NCBI GenBank assembly: GCA_002389705.1
Contig: DGQJ01000191.1
Location: 1-6,168, forward strand
Reading direction: 5' to 3'
Origin: Bacteroidales bacterium UBA4417
Lineage (GTDB): Bacteria; Bacteroidota; Bacteroidia; Bacteroidales; UBA4417
Length of the DNA: 6,168 bases
The notes beneath the pieces are model-generated. The model ran no database searches. It saw nothing but the letters and a program-made list of their open reading frames with translations, and had not been told where the DNA came from. The translations under genes and the position numbers were made by a program. Each line of letters starts with the position of its first letter. The first letter of the stretch is position 1. This document shows positions 6,144 to 6,168 of this stretch, one piece after another.

Positions 6144-6168
6144 GCCGCTGCTAATGCTGACAATATTT
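6140..6168 (-). CDS. Possible 3' end of an upstream operon gene (fragment)
   Basis: One minus-strand frame enters at the right edge and stops at a TGA (6140-6142) that overlaps the probable kamC start as ATGA. The visible residues read ILSALAAA, a plausible alpha-helical C-terminus. Start/stop overlaps of this kind are typical of tight operons, and kamD/kamE in this window overlap similarly. In characterised lysine-fermentation clusters the gene before the MutS-like ATPase is often kamB, the partner subunit of the reactivase, so kamB is the natural guess. Eight residues cannot identify a family, and the frame could be chance. Alternatively kamC itself reads through to the edge. Confidence 0.4.

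Overview
The window holds the 3' end of a catabolic operon read entirely on the minus strand, right to left. The gene order is [end of an unseen gene] - kamC - kamD - kamE - atoA - thiolase, followed by an intrinsic terminator and about 400 bases of AT-rich DNA with no convincing gene. It is part of the anaerobic lysine fermentation pathway, in which lysine is degraded to acetate, butyrate and ammonia. The window covers the adenosylcobalamin/PLP-dependent lysine 5,6-aminomutase (both subunits, with every active-site residue I can recall from the clostridial enzyme in place), its probable MutS-like reactivating ATPase, one subunit of the CoA-transferase that salvages acetoacetate, and the thiolase that splits acetoacetyl-CoA.

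Layout. 4788-6143: kamC. Its probable start forms an ATGA overlap with the stop of an upstream gene running in from the right edge. 3209-4768: kamD. 2421-3209: kamE, sharing one base with the kamD stop (TAATG). 1738-2409: CoA-transferase beta subunit. 497-1702: acetyl-CoA C-acetyltransferase. 410-460: long hairpin plus U-run ending the operon. 1-388: AT-rich intergenic DNA with two short dyads. Gene spacings, from upstream to downstream, are -4, 19, -1, 11 and 35 bases, so the genes are almost certainly co-transcribed.

How the genes work together. KamDE moves the terminal amino group of beta-lysine (or D-lysine) from C6 to C5. KamC is expected, with a KamB partner, to exchange damaged cobalamin in KamDE. 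Enzymes not in the window (KamA, Kdd, Kce, Kal, butyryl-CoA dehydrogenase) would yield acetoacetate and butyryl-CoA. The CoA-transferase moves CoA from butyryl-CoA to acetoacetate, and the thiolase makes two acetyl-CoA. The CoA-transferase alpha subunit is not next to beta, so it must lie outside.

Organism. I infer an anaerobic or facultative Bacteroidota member, probably Bacteroidales/Marinilabiliales-like. The grounds are mostly AT-rich leaders without Shine-Dalgarno sequences, the moderate GC of the genes beside AT-rich spacer DNA, and a MutS-like - kamD - kamE - CoA-transferase beta order that matches my memory of Porphyromonas gingivalis. The genus cannot be told from this sequence. I see no mobile element, RNA gene or CRISPR array. 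The operon belongs to a known pathway; I do not see a wholly undescribed system here.
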